Assembly: GCA_945862005.1 (NCBI GenBank)
Contig: CAMAWQ010000002.1
Location: 1-50,292, forward strand
Source of the DNA: Hylemonella gracilis
GTDB lineage: Bacteria; Pseudomonadota; Gammaproteobacteria; Burkholderiales; Burkholderiaceae_C
DNA length: 50,292 bases
Direction of reading: 5' to 3'
Part shown: piece after piece, positions 8,027 to 23,375 of the stretch
Layout: every line of letters begins with the position of its first letter
Position numbering within the stretch: the stretch's first letter is position 1
Made by a program: the position numbers and the translations under genes
Notes under the pieces: model-generated
Told to the model about the DNA's origin: nothing
Database searches by the model: none
The model's input: the letters and a program-made list of their open reading frames with translations, nothing else

Positions 8027-8505
8027 AAAGGTCCGTTGAGTGGTATGTTGGCCTGATTCAAAAAACCTGCGGTGGTGACCCACGCCAAATAGGGTACCAA
8101 CAACACGGCGGCCAAGCGGCTATGGCGCCAAGAGACCACCATCATGGCCACAATAGATGCCCACAGAAAGTACAACTCTACCAATGACCAATCGGGGCGA
8201 TGCTGCACAAAAAATAACCAACTCCACAAGACATTGAGGCACAGGTTAATCAAAAAAACCGCTAACACCACCAGCCGCTCGCGCAGCAAGGGCGCTTGGC
8301 GCCATGCCAGCCAGCCGCTAAAGGCCCCAAGGGTGAAGATGGTGCTCCAAATCACGCCAAAAGCCGCGTCTGGCGGCTTCCAGTCGGGTTGCTTTAAGGC
8401 CTGATACCAAGGCCCCAAGTCGGTGAGTGCGCCCCCTATGCCAGCAGTCGCAAAACTGATGACAAAAGCAACGGAAAGAATCAGTGCATCTCGCCTCAAA
8501 CTCAT
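8023..8505 (-). CDS. tspO: TspO/MBR family tryptophan-rich sensory protein
   Basis: Membrane protein of 160 residues with five predicted helices. TspO of Rhodobacter sphaeroides sits in the outer membrane, binds porphyrin intermediates and damps photosynthesis gene expression in oxygen. Recognisable family elements are WYQALKQPDWKPPDAAFGVIW, the Trp-rich LNVLWSWLFF, and the C-terminal PYLAWVTTAGFLN. Its ATG overlaps the bchP stop (ATGA at 8502-8505), so it is translationally coupled as the last gene of the minus-strand bchG-bch2-bchP-tspO operon. Confidence 0.95.
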   Translation of the reverse strand: MSLRRDALILSVAFVISFATAGIGGALTDLGPWYQALKQPDWKPPDAAFGVIWSTIFTLGAFSGWLAWRQAPLLRERLVVLAVFLINLCLNVLWSWLFFVQHRPDWSLVELYFLWASIVAMMVVSWRHSRLAAVLLVPYLAWVTTAGFLNQANIPLNGPF

Positions 8506-9692
8506 GTACGTACAAGGCCAAACAAATGGGCCAAATCTTTGAAGAAAATGCGCACATGCCGCATGGGGTCAGAACGAACCAACTCTTTGTTCATGTACGA
8601 GTCAAACGTTAATTTTTGCACGTCTTTGTCTTCACAGATTTTCACAAACCGCTCACGTCTTTGATCGTTTTGGTACCAGAAGTACTGCATGATGGCCAGT
8701 ACCCAAAACACCTTGCCGTGTAATTTTAAAAACCGCTTGCGCGCCTGCTTCAAGCAGGCGGCGTTTCCAGTGGCCAAGGCTTCTTGCACTGCCTCTGCGG
8801 CCATGCGTCCGCAGGCCATGGCGTAGTAAATGCCTTCGCCGGATGCTGGGGCCACCACACCCGCAGCGTCACCGGCCACCACCACATCTCGGCCGTTGTC
8901 CCATTTGGGCAGTGGCTTAAGCGGAATAGGCGCACCCTCGCGGCGCAAGGTTTTGACTTGGTCTAAGCCGGTTTGAGAACGCAAGGCCCCCACGGCTGAG
9001 CGCAATGAAAACCCTTTGTCGGCACTGCCAGTACCCACGCTCATGGTGCGCCCGTGGGGAAACACCCAACCGTAAAAGTCAGGCGACAAATGCCCTTGGT
9101 AAAACACGTCGCAACGTTCGGGGTCGTGGCCGGCGTGGGTGGGCGCCTCAATGATTTCGTGGTAAGCAAACACATACTTGGTTTTTTCAGCGCCCTCAAT
9201 CATTTGCCGCGCCACGCTGGAGCGGGCTCCATCTGCACCAATGATCATGCGGGCACGCGCCCTGCGCAGGACGCCCAAACCATGTTTGTTGACTTCATTG
9301 AAGTGCACCACGGCCATGCCATCTTCATCCCTGGTGATTTTTTGAAAGTCGGCACGGCAACGGTGGGCACCATGAGAGCTGGCACGTTCTCTGAGCCATT
9401 CATCAAATTCGTCGCGATCCACCATACCCACAAATCCATTTTCGATAGGAATGTCCACGCGGTTGTCTTTGGGGGACACCATGCGTGCGCAACGGGCTTT
9501 GGCTACCAGCAAATGGTCGGGGATTTCAAAGTCTTTGATGAGCCTTGGGGGTATGGCGCCACCACAGGGTTTGGTGCGACCTTGACGGTCTAAGAGCAAC
9601 ACTGATCGGCCCTGTAAAGCCAGATCATCTGCAGCAGTGGCGCCGCAGGGACCGCCACCCACCACGATCACGTCGTATTCTTCTGACATCAT
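8502..9692 (-). CDS. bchP: Geranylgeranyl diphosphate/bacteriochlorophyll reductase BchP
   Basis: FAD-dependent reductase of 396 residues that saturates three double bonds of the geranylgeranyl tail to phytyl. The N-terminal dinucleotide-binding motif is VIVVGGGPCGATAA, followed by KPCGGAIPPR, characteristic of the geranylgeranyl reductase family. A second FAD segment is VVVAGDAAGVVAPASGEG. ATG 9692 overlaps the stop of the upstream PucC-like gene (ATGA), and the stop overlaps tspO, so the operon is continuous. It works directly after BchG in the pathway, which fits the order. Confidence 0.96.
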   Translation of the reverse strand: MMSEEYDVIVVGGGPCGATAADDLALQGRSVLLLDRQGRTKPCGGAIPPRLIKDFEIPDHLLVAKARCARMVSPKDNRVDIPIENGFVGMVDRDEFDEWLRERASSHGAHRCRADFQKITRDEDGMAVVHFNEVNKHGLGVLRRARARMIIGADGARSSVARQMIEGAEKTKYVFAYHEIIEAPTHAGHDPERCDVFYQGHLSPDFYGWVFPHGRTMSVGTGSADKGFSLRSAVGALRSQTGLDQVKTLRREGAPIPLKPLPKWDNGRDVVVAGDAAGVVAPASGEGIYYAMACGRMAAEAVQEALATGNAACLKQARKRFLKLHGKVFWVLAIMQYFWYQNDQRRERFVKICEDKDVQKLTFDSYMNKELVRSDPMRHVRIFFKDLAHLFGLVRT

Positions 9693-11056
9693 TGCTGAGC
9701 TCCTTGGTAGGTGTTAAATACAGAATCTGGGGATGCGGACGGCCCGTCCAGCCGAAACACATGCACGGCCACTGCGGCCGATAAGGCAAACATGAGGGCC
9801 TCCAGGCCAAACACAGTGGCATAGGCCAAACTTGGAGATGTAATGAGCCAGCGCGCCAAGTCGCTAGCCGCTGTGCCCAACACCCCGCCCAAGCCAAAGG
9901 CAATCGCTTGTGAAGCGCCCCACAGCCCCATGCGGGTGCCCTCGCGACCGCCCTGGCCTTTGCCGGCAAGCCTCATCATGGTGGCAATGGCGGCAATAGA
10001 AAACGCACCATTGGCCACGCCCAACACAAACACGTTAGCCCGTAGGGGCCAGCTCTGGCCTTGTATACCGGCAAGGCACAAACCGGACATGGCCACGGCC
10101 GAAATCAAACAGCCCCACACCATCCAGCTGGGTACAGACCCCAAACGGCCTTTGGCCCAGCTGCTTCCTGCCACCGCAACCAAAATCATGCCGGCCAACA
10201 CGCCGCTGTGGTGTAGTCCGGAGAGCTGCGTAGTGGCCCCTGGAGACATGCCAAACACCGACCCGGCAAAGGGCTCCAATATCAAGTCTTGCGAGCTGTA
10301 GGCCAACATAGACAAAAACACAAAAATGGTGAAGGTGCGGGCTTGCGGCTCGGCCCACACCTCTTGAAGCACTTGTTTAAAGCGCTGGCCGGAAGTTTGC
10401 TCTTGAGCCGCACTGGGCGAATTGAGCGAACTGGCTGAAGCGAGCAAGGCCACTGGCCCTTCAAGCCCCCAAAGGCTTAATGCCGCCACCAACACCACCG
10501 TGCAGGCCAAGCCTGTAGTGACCTGAATCAACACCGACGGGCTGTAAGGGTCTATGAGTTTGCCCACCGTGACCGCAGTAACCGCAAACCCCACAATCAT
10601 CATCATCCACACCAAGGTGGCGGCGGGCGCCCGTCTGTGGTCAGGAACCCGCTTGGCCATCAGGGCCAAGAGCGAGGTACCGCAGGCGCTCACTCCCAAG
10701 CCAATCAGGCAGAAGGCCAAGAAGGCCAGGACCATGCCAGCCCAAAGCTCAGAAGCCATCCAGACCGTAGCCACAGAGGCCAAGATGCCGCCCAATGCCA
10801 ACACCACCACGCCACCCAACATCCAAGGGGTTGAGCGGCGCCCTTCATCTGCCCCAAAACCTAAGCGTGGACGAACCATTTGCACACCGTAGTGCCAACC
10901 TACCAAAAGGCCCGGAAGCAGCGCGGGCAGTGCCAATTCGACCACCATGATGCGGTTTAAGGTGGAGGTGGTCACCACCACCACAGAGCCCAAGCAGGCT
11001 TGCACCAAGCCCAATCGCACAATGTGGAGCCAGCCAAACGGGGACATGGTGTGCAT
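9689..11056 (-). CDS. PucC-like MFS protein between bchG and bchP (Bch2)
   Basis: This 455-residue, 12-helix member of the PucC family occupies the position known as bch2 or orf428 between bchG and bchP in purple bacteria. Family traits are STLNRIMVVELALPA near the N-terminus and MGLWGASQAIAFGLGG in the second half. It is more divergent than PucC and LhaA, as is normal for this subgroup. A role in handling newly esterified bacteriochlorophyll is inferred from its neighbours, not proven. The start ATG 11054-11056 abuts the bchG TAG with no base in between. A second ATG three codons on is an alternative. Confidence 0.88.
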   Translation of the reverse strand: MHTMSPFGWLHIVRLGLVQACLGSVVVVTTSTLNRIMVVELALPALLPGLLVGWHYGVQMVRPRLGFGADEGRRSTPWMLGGVVVLALGGILASVATVWMASELWAGMVLAFLAFCLIGLGVSACGTSLLALMAKRVPDHRRAPAATLVWMMMIVGFAVTAVTVGKLIDPYSPSVLIQVTTGLACTVVLVAALSLWGLEGPVALLASASSLNSPSAAQEQTSGQRFKQVLQEVWAEPQARTFTIFVFLSMLAYSSQDLILEPFAGSVFGMSPGATTQLSGLHHSGVLAGMILVAVAGSSWAKGRLGSVPSWMVWGCLISAVAMSGLCLAGIQGQSWPLRANVFVLGVANGAFSIAAIATMMRLAGKGQGGREGTRMGLWGASQAIAFGLGGVLGTAASDLARWLITSPSLAYATVFGLEALMFALSAAVAVHVFRLDGPSASPDSVFNTYQGAQQ

Positions 11057-11953
11057 CTAGCCTCCCGCCTGCGTCAGAGTTAAAGACCGCACAGCCCAAG
11101 CGCTCACCATCATGCCGGCCACAAACAGGGGCACGCCAAAGGCGCTGACCGACAGGGCTTTTTCAACAGGCTGTTGAACAAATTTGGCCATCAGCGGAAG
11201 TTGCGCAGCGCTGAGCAGCAACACGACCAGCGCGTGATCGGGCGCGCCCCAGTAGGTCAGCAGCAGCACCACGCCCCACTGCGCTAACAACATAAAGGCA
11301 CAGGCCACTTTAGCGGCACGCTCCACGCCCAATTGAACGGGCAATGAGCGCACCCCCATTTGGCGGTCGCCCTGCACCGCCTTGAAGTCGTTCAGTGTCA
11401 TGATGCCGTGCGCACCCGCGCTGTACAACAACGCCAGCCAAAGAGACTTTTCATCGGGCAAGGAACCTCCGAGCATCAAGGCGGAGCCCGTCACCCACGC
11501 CAAGCCTTCATAACTGAGCGCGCAAGCGGTATTACCCAACCAGCCGTTGCTTTTGAATCTAAAAGGTGGCGCGCTATAGGCCCAGGCCAGCAGCAGCCCT
11601 AAGCCACATGCCAAAAAGCCCCAAGTGCCTAAGCTCAAAGCCCACAGCAAAGACAAACCGGTCCAGATGACGGCAATCCTCAAACCCCATTGGCCCGGCA
11701 TGCGCCCTGAGGGTATGGGTCGGTTGGGTTCATTGATGGCGTCCACATGCCGGTCAAACCAATCATTCACCGCTTGGCTGCTGGCGCACACCAAGGGCCC
11801 ACACAACACCAAGCCAGCAAAAATCAGCAGCACATGGTCCGAAATGCTCTGACCTGAAGCCACCACGCCGCAGGCCAAAGCCCACATGGGCGGAAACCAT
11901 GTGATGGGCTTGAGCAGTTCTGCCACCGTGGCAAAAGAGGGGCGGGAGGCCAT
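11057..11953 (-). CDS. bchG: Bacteriochlorophyll a synthase BchG
   Basis: UbiA-superfamily prenyltransferase of about 298 residues and eight to nine membrane helices. It esterifies bacteriochlorophyllide a with geranylgeranyl diphosphate. The first Asp-rich motif NDWFDRHVDAINEPNRPIPS (about residues 63-82) is diagnostic. The second is in TLNDFKAVQGDRQMG. The start is placed at ATG 11953 because GGGAG lies 7 bases upstream. Two earlier in-frame starts, TTG 11980 and ATG 11959, are less well spaced. A perfect PpsR-type operator lies about 35-52 bases upstream, so this gene heads a PpsR-controlled bchG-bch2-bchP-tspO operon. Confidence 0.95.
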   Translation of the reverse strand: MASRPSFATVAELLKPITWFPPMWALACGVVASGQSISDHVLLIFAGLVLCGPLVCASSQAVNDWFDRHVDAINEPNRPIPSGRMPGQWGLRIAVIWTGLSLLWALSLGTWGFLACGLGLLLAWAYSAPPFRFKSNGWLGNTACALSYEGLAWVTGSALMLGGSLPDEKSLWLALLYSAGAHGIMTLNDFKAVQGDRQMGVRSLPVQLGVERAAKVACAFMLLAQWGVVLLLTYWGAPDHALVVLLLSAAQLPLMAKFVQQPVEKALSVSAFGVPLFVAGMMVSAWAVRSLTLTQAGG

Positions 11954-11987
11954 TTCCATGCTCCCATTGTGGCAAGGCAAGCCGAAA

Positions 11988-12005
11988 TGTCAACAAGGGT
12001 TGACA
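11988..12005. promoter_or_regulatory. PpsR/CrtJ-type operator upstream of bchG
   Basis: TGTCAACAAGGGTTGACA is an exact TGT-N12-ACA match with 7-base perfect arms (TGTCAAC/GTTGACA), the most symmetrical of the series. On the minus strand its end forms a TTGACA -35 box. It partly overlaps a second inverted repeat (TGACAC...GTGTCA, 12001-12017). It lies in the short gap between ppsR and bchG. Confidence 0.8.
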
Positions 12006-12034
12006 CTTAGTGTGTCAATTAAACAAACGCAGGC

Positions 12035-13423
12035 TTATTCGGCGTCTTGGTCGCTGACCATGCCGTAACGCCGCAGCTTGACGTACAGGCTTTGCCTGGA
12101 CAAACCCAGCATTTCAGAGGCTGAAGCACGGTTGTTGTGGGTCAGGGTCAAGGCCGACTGAATGCACATTTTTTCAATCATGTCCACCGTCTCACCCACA
12201 ATGTCTTTAAGAGGCATGCGCCCGACCAAGCGGGACAGCTCGGCCACTGAGCCGGCCATTCCAGCGCTGGCTGAAGGCGTTTCTTGGGCTCGGCGACGCG
12301 CCACATCTTTGATAAAAAAAGCGTACTGCTGCTCATCCAAATGGGTCAGGCTGAGGGCAGAAATTTCCACCGCCAATTCCATACCTGAGAGCATACGCAA
12401 CTCGGTTGCAAAGTCTTTCACCAAGGCCTGTTGCCGCAAATTGGTACTCAGCACGCCCCAGTCCACTCCGCCGCGCACCAACCAGTTTTCCATCGGCACG
12501 CCTTGAACATGCGACACCGAAGTGGCGCCCATCATGGCCAAAAATTCGGTGTTAGCCGACTTGAGTTGGCCCGAGCGGTCGGTCAGCACAATGCCCACAG
12601 GAGCGTGCTCCATAGCCTCGGTCATCCAATAGTTTTGGCGCGAGCCTGATGGACCGCTGGAGGCCTCATGTTGCAAAAGTCGCACTAAAAATTGGGCGCC
12701 TGTTTCTTGTCGAAACACCGTGGCCGACACCGTGCAGTCCGCATTGGCGCCCAAAAACCGCGCTCTGCACATTTCAATTCTTCCGGTGGCATAGGCCATG
12801 CGCAGCAAGGACATGACCTCTTCTTTCCAGCCGGCCTCAAAGCAATCGGCAATGTCGCGGCCGACCAAACGCTTGCTGGAGTCTTTGACCATCGCTTGCG
12901 CGCTGACATTGACCTCGGTGACTCTGTATGTGGAACCATCCAACACCAATAAAGGTTCGCTGGTGGTGTTGAAAAGCGTACGGTAGCGGGCCTCTATGTG
13001 GCGCAGCCTGAAGTAATCCCGCTCCATAGACTGCTGTGTTTCCACCAAGCGGCGTTGGAGCACCGCTACAGCTTCTAAATCGCGGCCCAGAGCCAGAATG
13101 CGGCCGTCCATTTCCAAACGCAGCACCGCATATTGAATAGGCACATCCACCCCTTGCGGCGTGGCATGGTTCACATGCCTCCAGCGGATATCGCCTTCAG
13201 GCGCGTTGTTGGCCAGCATGTCTTCCACTTTGACTCGGCTTTCGCTGGTCACCAAGTCTGCCCAAGCTTTGCCCACCCAGTTTTGACAACCCAGCACGGC
13301 CAATTCAGACTTGCGAACCGAAACATCTTGCACCACACCTTGGTTGTCTATGATGAGCGCAATATCTGACGCGATGCCGATCAGTCGGGCAAGGGTATCA
13401 GCGTCAAATTTTTCAATGTTCAT
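12035..13423 (-). CDS. ppsR: PpsR/CrtJ, redox-responsive repressor of photosynthesis genes
   Basis: This 462-residue repressor has two to three PAS-type domains (about residues 10-110, 145-250 and 265-380) and a C-terminal Fis-type helix-turn-helix (about 433-454, ASASEMLGLSRQSLYVKLRR). PpsR/CrtJ binds TGT-N12-ACA palindromes and represses bch, crt and puc genes in oxygen. Cysteines are at 46, 194, 219, 230 and 420. The last (MCIQSAL, just before the HTH) matches the position of the redox-active Cys420 of CrtJ. A one-mismatch operator sits 8-25 bases upstream of the start codon, which suggests autoregulation. No clear ribosome-binding site is visible. ppaA lies upstream on the same strand. 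Confidence 0.95.
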   Translation of the reverse strand: MNIEKFDADTLARLIGIASDIALIIDNQGVVQDVSVRKSELAVLGCQNWVGKAWADLVTSESRVKVEDMLANNAPEGDIRWRHVNHATPQGVDVPIQYAVLRLEMDGRILALGRDLEAVAVLQRRLVETQQSMERDYFRLRHIEARYRTLFNTTSEPLLVLDGSTYRVTEVNVSAQAMVKDSSKRLVGRDIADCFEAGWKEEVMSLLRMAYATGRIEMCRARFLGANADCTVSATVFRQETGAQFLVRLLQHEASSGPSGSRQNYWMTEAMEHAPVGIVLTDRSGQLKSANTEFLAMMGATSVSHVQGVPMENWLVRGGVDWGVLSTNLRQQALVKDFATELRMLSGMELAVEISALSLTHLDEQQYAFFIKDVARRRAQETPSASAGMAGSVAELSRLVGRMPLKDIVGETVDMIEKMCIQSALTLTHNNRASASEMLGLSRQSLYVKLRRYGMVSDQDAE

Positions 13424-13430
13424 GTATGAG

Positions 13431-13448
13431 CGTCAGTTTGTATTGACA
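13431..13448. promoter_or_regulatory. One-mismatch PpsR-type site in the ppsR leader
   Basis: CGTCAGTTTGTATTGACA matches TGT-N12-ACA except for the first base. It begins 8 bases upstream of the ppsR ATG, so a bound repressor could block initiation of its own gene. The call relies on similarity to the perfect sites elsewhere in the window. Confidence 0.5.
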
Positions 13449-13557
13449 GCTTGTTGGGTGGTCGAACTTGTTTATGAGGCCGATGATAGCCCCCAGACCC
13501 TGCACAATGGTAAGAAGTTTTACGCATGGGTGTGCCAAACCCTGATCTCAATCAATC

Positions 13558-14400
13558 CTAGCTCAAACTGCAACTTTGCAATTTGCGCAGGTATTGCAGG
13601 GCCATCTGCGGCGATTGGCCTGCATCTGTGCTGATCAGGTCTGGCTTTAAGCTGCTCAATTGTGGGTGTGCCTCTTGTACCCAGGGGCCACCCAGCATGA
13701 TGACCAGTTTGGGATTGGCAGAACGCAGTCGAACCTCCGTCAACATCTGTTGCGTCAAGTCCAGTTGTCGGTCTGAAGCAATAGACAAGCCCAACACATC
13801 AAACCACTCGGTTTGAACCAAGCGCACCACATCGTCCACCGTGCCCATGGCATCGCTGCTCACGCGCCAGCCGCCACGGCGGAAAAATTCACTCAACATG
13901 AACACCCCCATGCTGTGCTGGCAACCAGGGGTTGGAATCAGCAAAGCCGAGGGCGCAGGGCTAAGCACTTGCGCATCCGCCAAGAACCTGGGGCTGAGTT
14001 CGTACAACAAACGGTGCATGCGGCAAAACGCCACTGTGGCAGTTGCAAAGTCCACCTCGTCTGATGTCCACCATGCGCCAATCAGCTGCGCTGCGGGCAT
14101 GATGGCCTTCAGATACATAGCCTCTAAATCTCGGTCTTGCACCAACCACTGCTGCACCAACTTGAGTGCAGCGTGCTCACTTGACAAGCAGGCATGGGCC
14201 AATTCACCCACATCATTGGCGCTGATGGCCACCAGCTCCAAAGCCTTACGCTCCCGAAGCTTGGGGTAGGCTTGATGTCGGTGCGATCTGTAAAGACGGC
14301 TCGCAGGGTGCGCGTGGGTTTGGGCTTTCATGAGCTTCGTGAATTCAGTCAGAGCCTCTAGTTTTATGGTTTTTTGGGAAACCCGCCCTAGGGTAAACAC
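13558..14400 (-). CDS. ppaA: PpaA/AerR, B12-binding antirepressor beside ppsR (paralogue 2)
   Basis: This protein of up to 280 residues is located next to ppsR, the canonical place for PpaA/AerR, the cobalamin-dependent partner of PpsR/CrtJ. The helical segment LIGAWWTSDEVDFATATVAF precedes a C-terminal B12 domain with the ligand motif PTPGCQHSMG (His162) and VIMLGGPWV. The longest frame starts at GTG 14400 without a ribosome-binding site. ATG 14331 is an alternative that removes 23 unremarkable residues. It diverges from bchF across a short gap that contains a PpsR-like site, so both directions may be controlled together. Compare paralogue 1 at 3308-4159. Confidence 0.88.
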   Translation of the reverse strand: MFTLGRVSQKTIKLEALTEFTKLMKAQTHAHPASRLYRSHRHQAYPKLRERKALELVAISANDVGELAHACLSSEHAALKLVQQWLVQDRDLEAMYLKAIMPAAQLIGAWWTSDEVDFATATVAFCRMHRLLYELSPRFLADAQVLSPAPSALLIPTPGCQHSMGVFMLSEFFRRGGWRVSSDAMGTVDDVVRLVQTEWFDVLGLSIASDRQLDLTQQMLTEVRLRSANPKLVIMLGGPWVQEAHPQLSSLKPDLISTDAGQSPQMALQYLRKLQSCSLS

Positions 14401-14422
14401 TTAAACCGTAATATAAAATTTA

Positions 14423-14440
14423 CGTCAATTTAAGTTGACA
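14423..14440. promoter_or_regulatory. One-mismatch PpsR-type operator between ppaA and bchF
   Basis: CGTCAATTTAAGTTGACA differs from TGT-N12-ACA only in the first base and closely resembles the bchI operator. Its right end supplies a TTGACA -35 box (14435-14440). TAAAGT (4 of 6 matches to the -10) follows after 17 bases at 14458-14463, a reasonable promoter for the bchF superoperon. Confidence 0.6.
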
Positions 14441-14498
14441 CATCTAAGATGAGTCCGTAAAGTCCAAAACGTCATCAACCCCATTTGGGACGTTTTTT

Positions 14499-16318
<1,820 letters not shown>

Positions 16319-16340
16319 CCTTGCTTACTTAAGTCCCAAG

Positions 16341-17901
16341 ATGCAACTCACCCTCTGGACATACGAAGGCCCGCCCCACATCGGCGCCATGCGCATTGCC
16401 ACGGCCATGCAAGACGTGCACTATGTGCTGCACGCGCCGCAAGGAGACACCTACGCCGACTTGCTGTTCACCATGATCGAGCGCTTGCCCAAGCGCCCGC
16501 CCGTGACTTACACCACCTTTCAAGCACGTGATTTGGGTGGCGACACCGCCCAGCTGTTTAAAGATGCCGCAGCAAAAGCCCATGCGCGTTTTGCCCCTGC
16601 GGCCATGTTGGTGGGCGCCTCGTGTACGGCTGAGTTGATTCAAGACGACCCGGGCGGCTTGGCCCAAGCCCTGAACTTGCCCATACCTGTCGTGCCCTTG
16701 GAGTTGCCCGCTTACCAGCGCAAAGAAAACTGGGGCGCAGCAGAAACCTTTTATCAATTGGCTCGGCGTTTGGTGCTGCCCCCAGCCCCTAAGGACCCCC
16801 TAAGCCAGCGCCGCCCCAGATGCAACCTTTTGGGCCCCACTGCATTGGGTTTTAGGCACCGAGACGACATTCGTGAAATCACCCATTTGCTCGACCAACT
16901 GGGCGTAGATGTGCATGTGGTGGCCCCGCTGAACGCCAGCGTTGAACAGGTTCGCCAATTGGCCCAAGCCGACTTCAATGTGGTGCTCTACCCTGAAATT
17001 GGCATGACCACCGCCACGTGGCTCCAGCGGCAGTTTGATATGCCCTTTACGAAAACCATTCCGATTGGGGTGGGCGCCACGCGCGACTTTGTGACCGAGG
17101 TAGCTGCACTTGCCGGTATTGAGGTTCCTGCCGAACTTGAAGCCCATGCGCGCTCGGTCTGGTACTCCAAGTCGGTCGACAGCACCTACCTCACGGGCAA
17201 ACGTGTGTACCTGTTTGGAGACGCCAGCCACGTGGTGGCCGCGGCCCGCTTTGCCCACCAAGAGATGGGCTTTGAAGTGGTGGGCATGGGCACCTACAGC
17301 CGAGAATTTGCCCGCGAGGTGCGCGACGCTGCCAAAACCTACGGCGTGGAAGCCCTCATCACCGACGACTACCTGTTGGTGGAAGAGCAAATTCGGCAAC
17401 TCCAGCCCGAGCTGATTTTGGGCACCCAAATGGAGCGGCACATTGCCAAACGTTTGAGTACCCCTTGTGCAGTCATTTCAGCCCCCATACACGTTCAAGA
17501 CTTCCCGGCCCGTTACGCCCCTCAAATGGGGTTTGAAGGGGCCAATGTGTTGTTTGACACCTGGGTTCATCCGCTCATGATGGGCCTAGAGGAACACCTG
17601 CTGGGCATGTTCCGTGAAGACTTTGAATTTCATGATGGTGCAGCGCCCTCTCACCTCGGCTCAACACGCACACCGTCCCCTGAGCCTTTATCAGTAGCGG
17701 CACACACCCCAGATCCAGCGCCCCAAATTGTGGTGCCCGCTTCTTCACACGCCAACGCCCCGCAGGGTTCGCAGTGGTCACCTGCAGCAGAAAAAGAGCT
17801 AGGAAAGATCCCGTTTTTTGTACGTGGCAAAGCCAAACGCAATACCGAGCGCTATGCGCAGGAGCTCGGCATTTACGACATCACTGTGGAGACTCTTTAC
17901 G

Positions 17902-17927
<26 letters not shown>
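16341..17927 (+). CDS. bchB: Dark-operative protochlorophyllide reductase subunit BchB
   Basis: BchB (528 residues) completes the DPOR NB heterotetramer. Asp36 (APQGDTYAD) stands where the unusual aspartate ligand of the shared 4Fe-4S cluster is known in the family. Other recognisable parts are [32 protein letters not shown] and [17 protein letters not shown] Pro/Ala/Ser-rich linker (about residues 430-480) leads to the C-terminal protochlorophyllide-reductase domain with [17 protein letters not shown]. Its 3' end probably overlaps the start of bchH. Confidence 0.97.
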
Positions 17928-22643
<4,716 letters not shown>

Positions 22644-22667
22644 ACCCACCACCTTCGACTCAAAATT

Positions 22668-23375
22668 ATGAACAGCACCACCTACGAAGCGCGCCGCAAC
22701 CAGATTGAGCACTATTTTGACCGCACGGCGGCCAATGCTTGGGCTCTATTGACCTCTAATGAACCGGTGGGTCGCATTCGCACCACGGTGCGAGAAGGCC
22801 GCGACCAAATGCGCACCACGCTCATGAGCTGGTTGCCGCAAGACATGCATGGCATGCGTCTGTTGGATGCAGGCTGCGGCACAGGTGCTTTGGCTGTTCT
22901 GGCAGCGTCACGAGGCGCTGAGGTGGTGGCCATTGACCTGTCACCCACCTTGGTCAATCTGGCACGTGAACGGATTGTTCAAGGCCTTTCCCACATGCCC
23001 GGGTCCATTGAGTTTTTGTCGGGTGACATGCTGGACCCCAATTTGGGCAGCTTTGACTATGTGGTAGCGATGGACTCGCTGATCCACTATGGTGCTGAAG
23101 ACATTTTGCGAGCTTTGACGGTGTTGTCACAGCGCACTCGCCATGGCATGTTGTTCACGTTTGCACCGCGCACGCCACTCCTCGCGCTCATGCACAGCAT
23201 GGGCCAATGGTTTCCTAAAAGCGACCGGTCACCCTCTTTGGTGCCGGTGGCTTACCAACACCTTTTAAAACTCATGAAGCAAACGCCTGAGTTACAAAGT
23301 TGGCACACCGCGCGCAACCTGCGCGTGTCCAGTGGCTTCTACACTTCTCAAGCTTGGGAATGGCGCCACGCATGA
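22668..23375 (+). CDS. bchM: Mg-protoporphyrin IX O-methyltransferase BchM
   Basis: This 235-residue SAM-dependent enzyme methylates the C13 propionate of Mg-protoporphyrin IX received from BchH. SAM motif I is LLDAGCGTGALAV (about residues 65-77), followed by VVAIDLSPTLV. The C-terminal part contains YTSQAWEW near the end, as in other BchM. It lies 24 bases after bchL and overlaps lhaA by ATGA (23372-23375). Its product is the substrate of AcsF, encoded five genes downstream in the same operon. Confidence 0.96.
   Translation: MNSTTYEARRNQIEHYFDRTAANAWALLTSNEPVGRIRTTVREGRDQMRTTLMSWLPQDMHGMRLLDAGCGTGALAVLAASRGAEVVAIDLSPTLVNLARERIVQGLSHMPGSIEFLSGDMLDPNLGSFDYVVAMDSLIHYGAEDILRALTVLSQRTRHGMLFTFAPRTPLLALMHSMGQWFPKSDRSPSLVPVAYQHLLKLMKQTPELQSWHTARNLRVSSGFYTSQAWEWRHA

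Noticed and set aside
23300-23371. Longer lhaA start inside bchM
   Set aside because: ATG 23372 gives the normal N-terminus and overlaps the bchM stop as ATGA; the extra residues are read from bchM in another frame.
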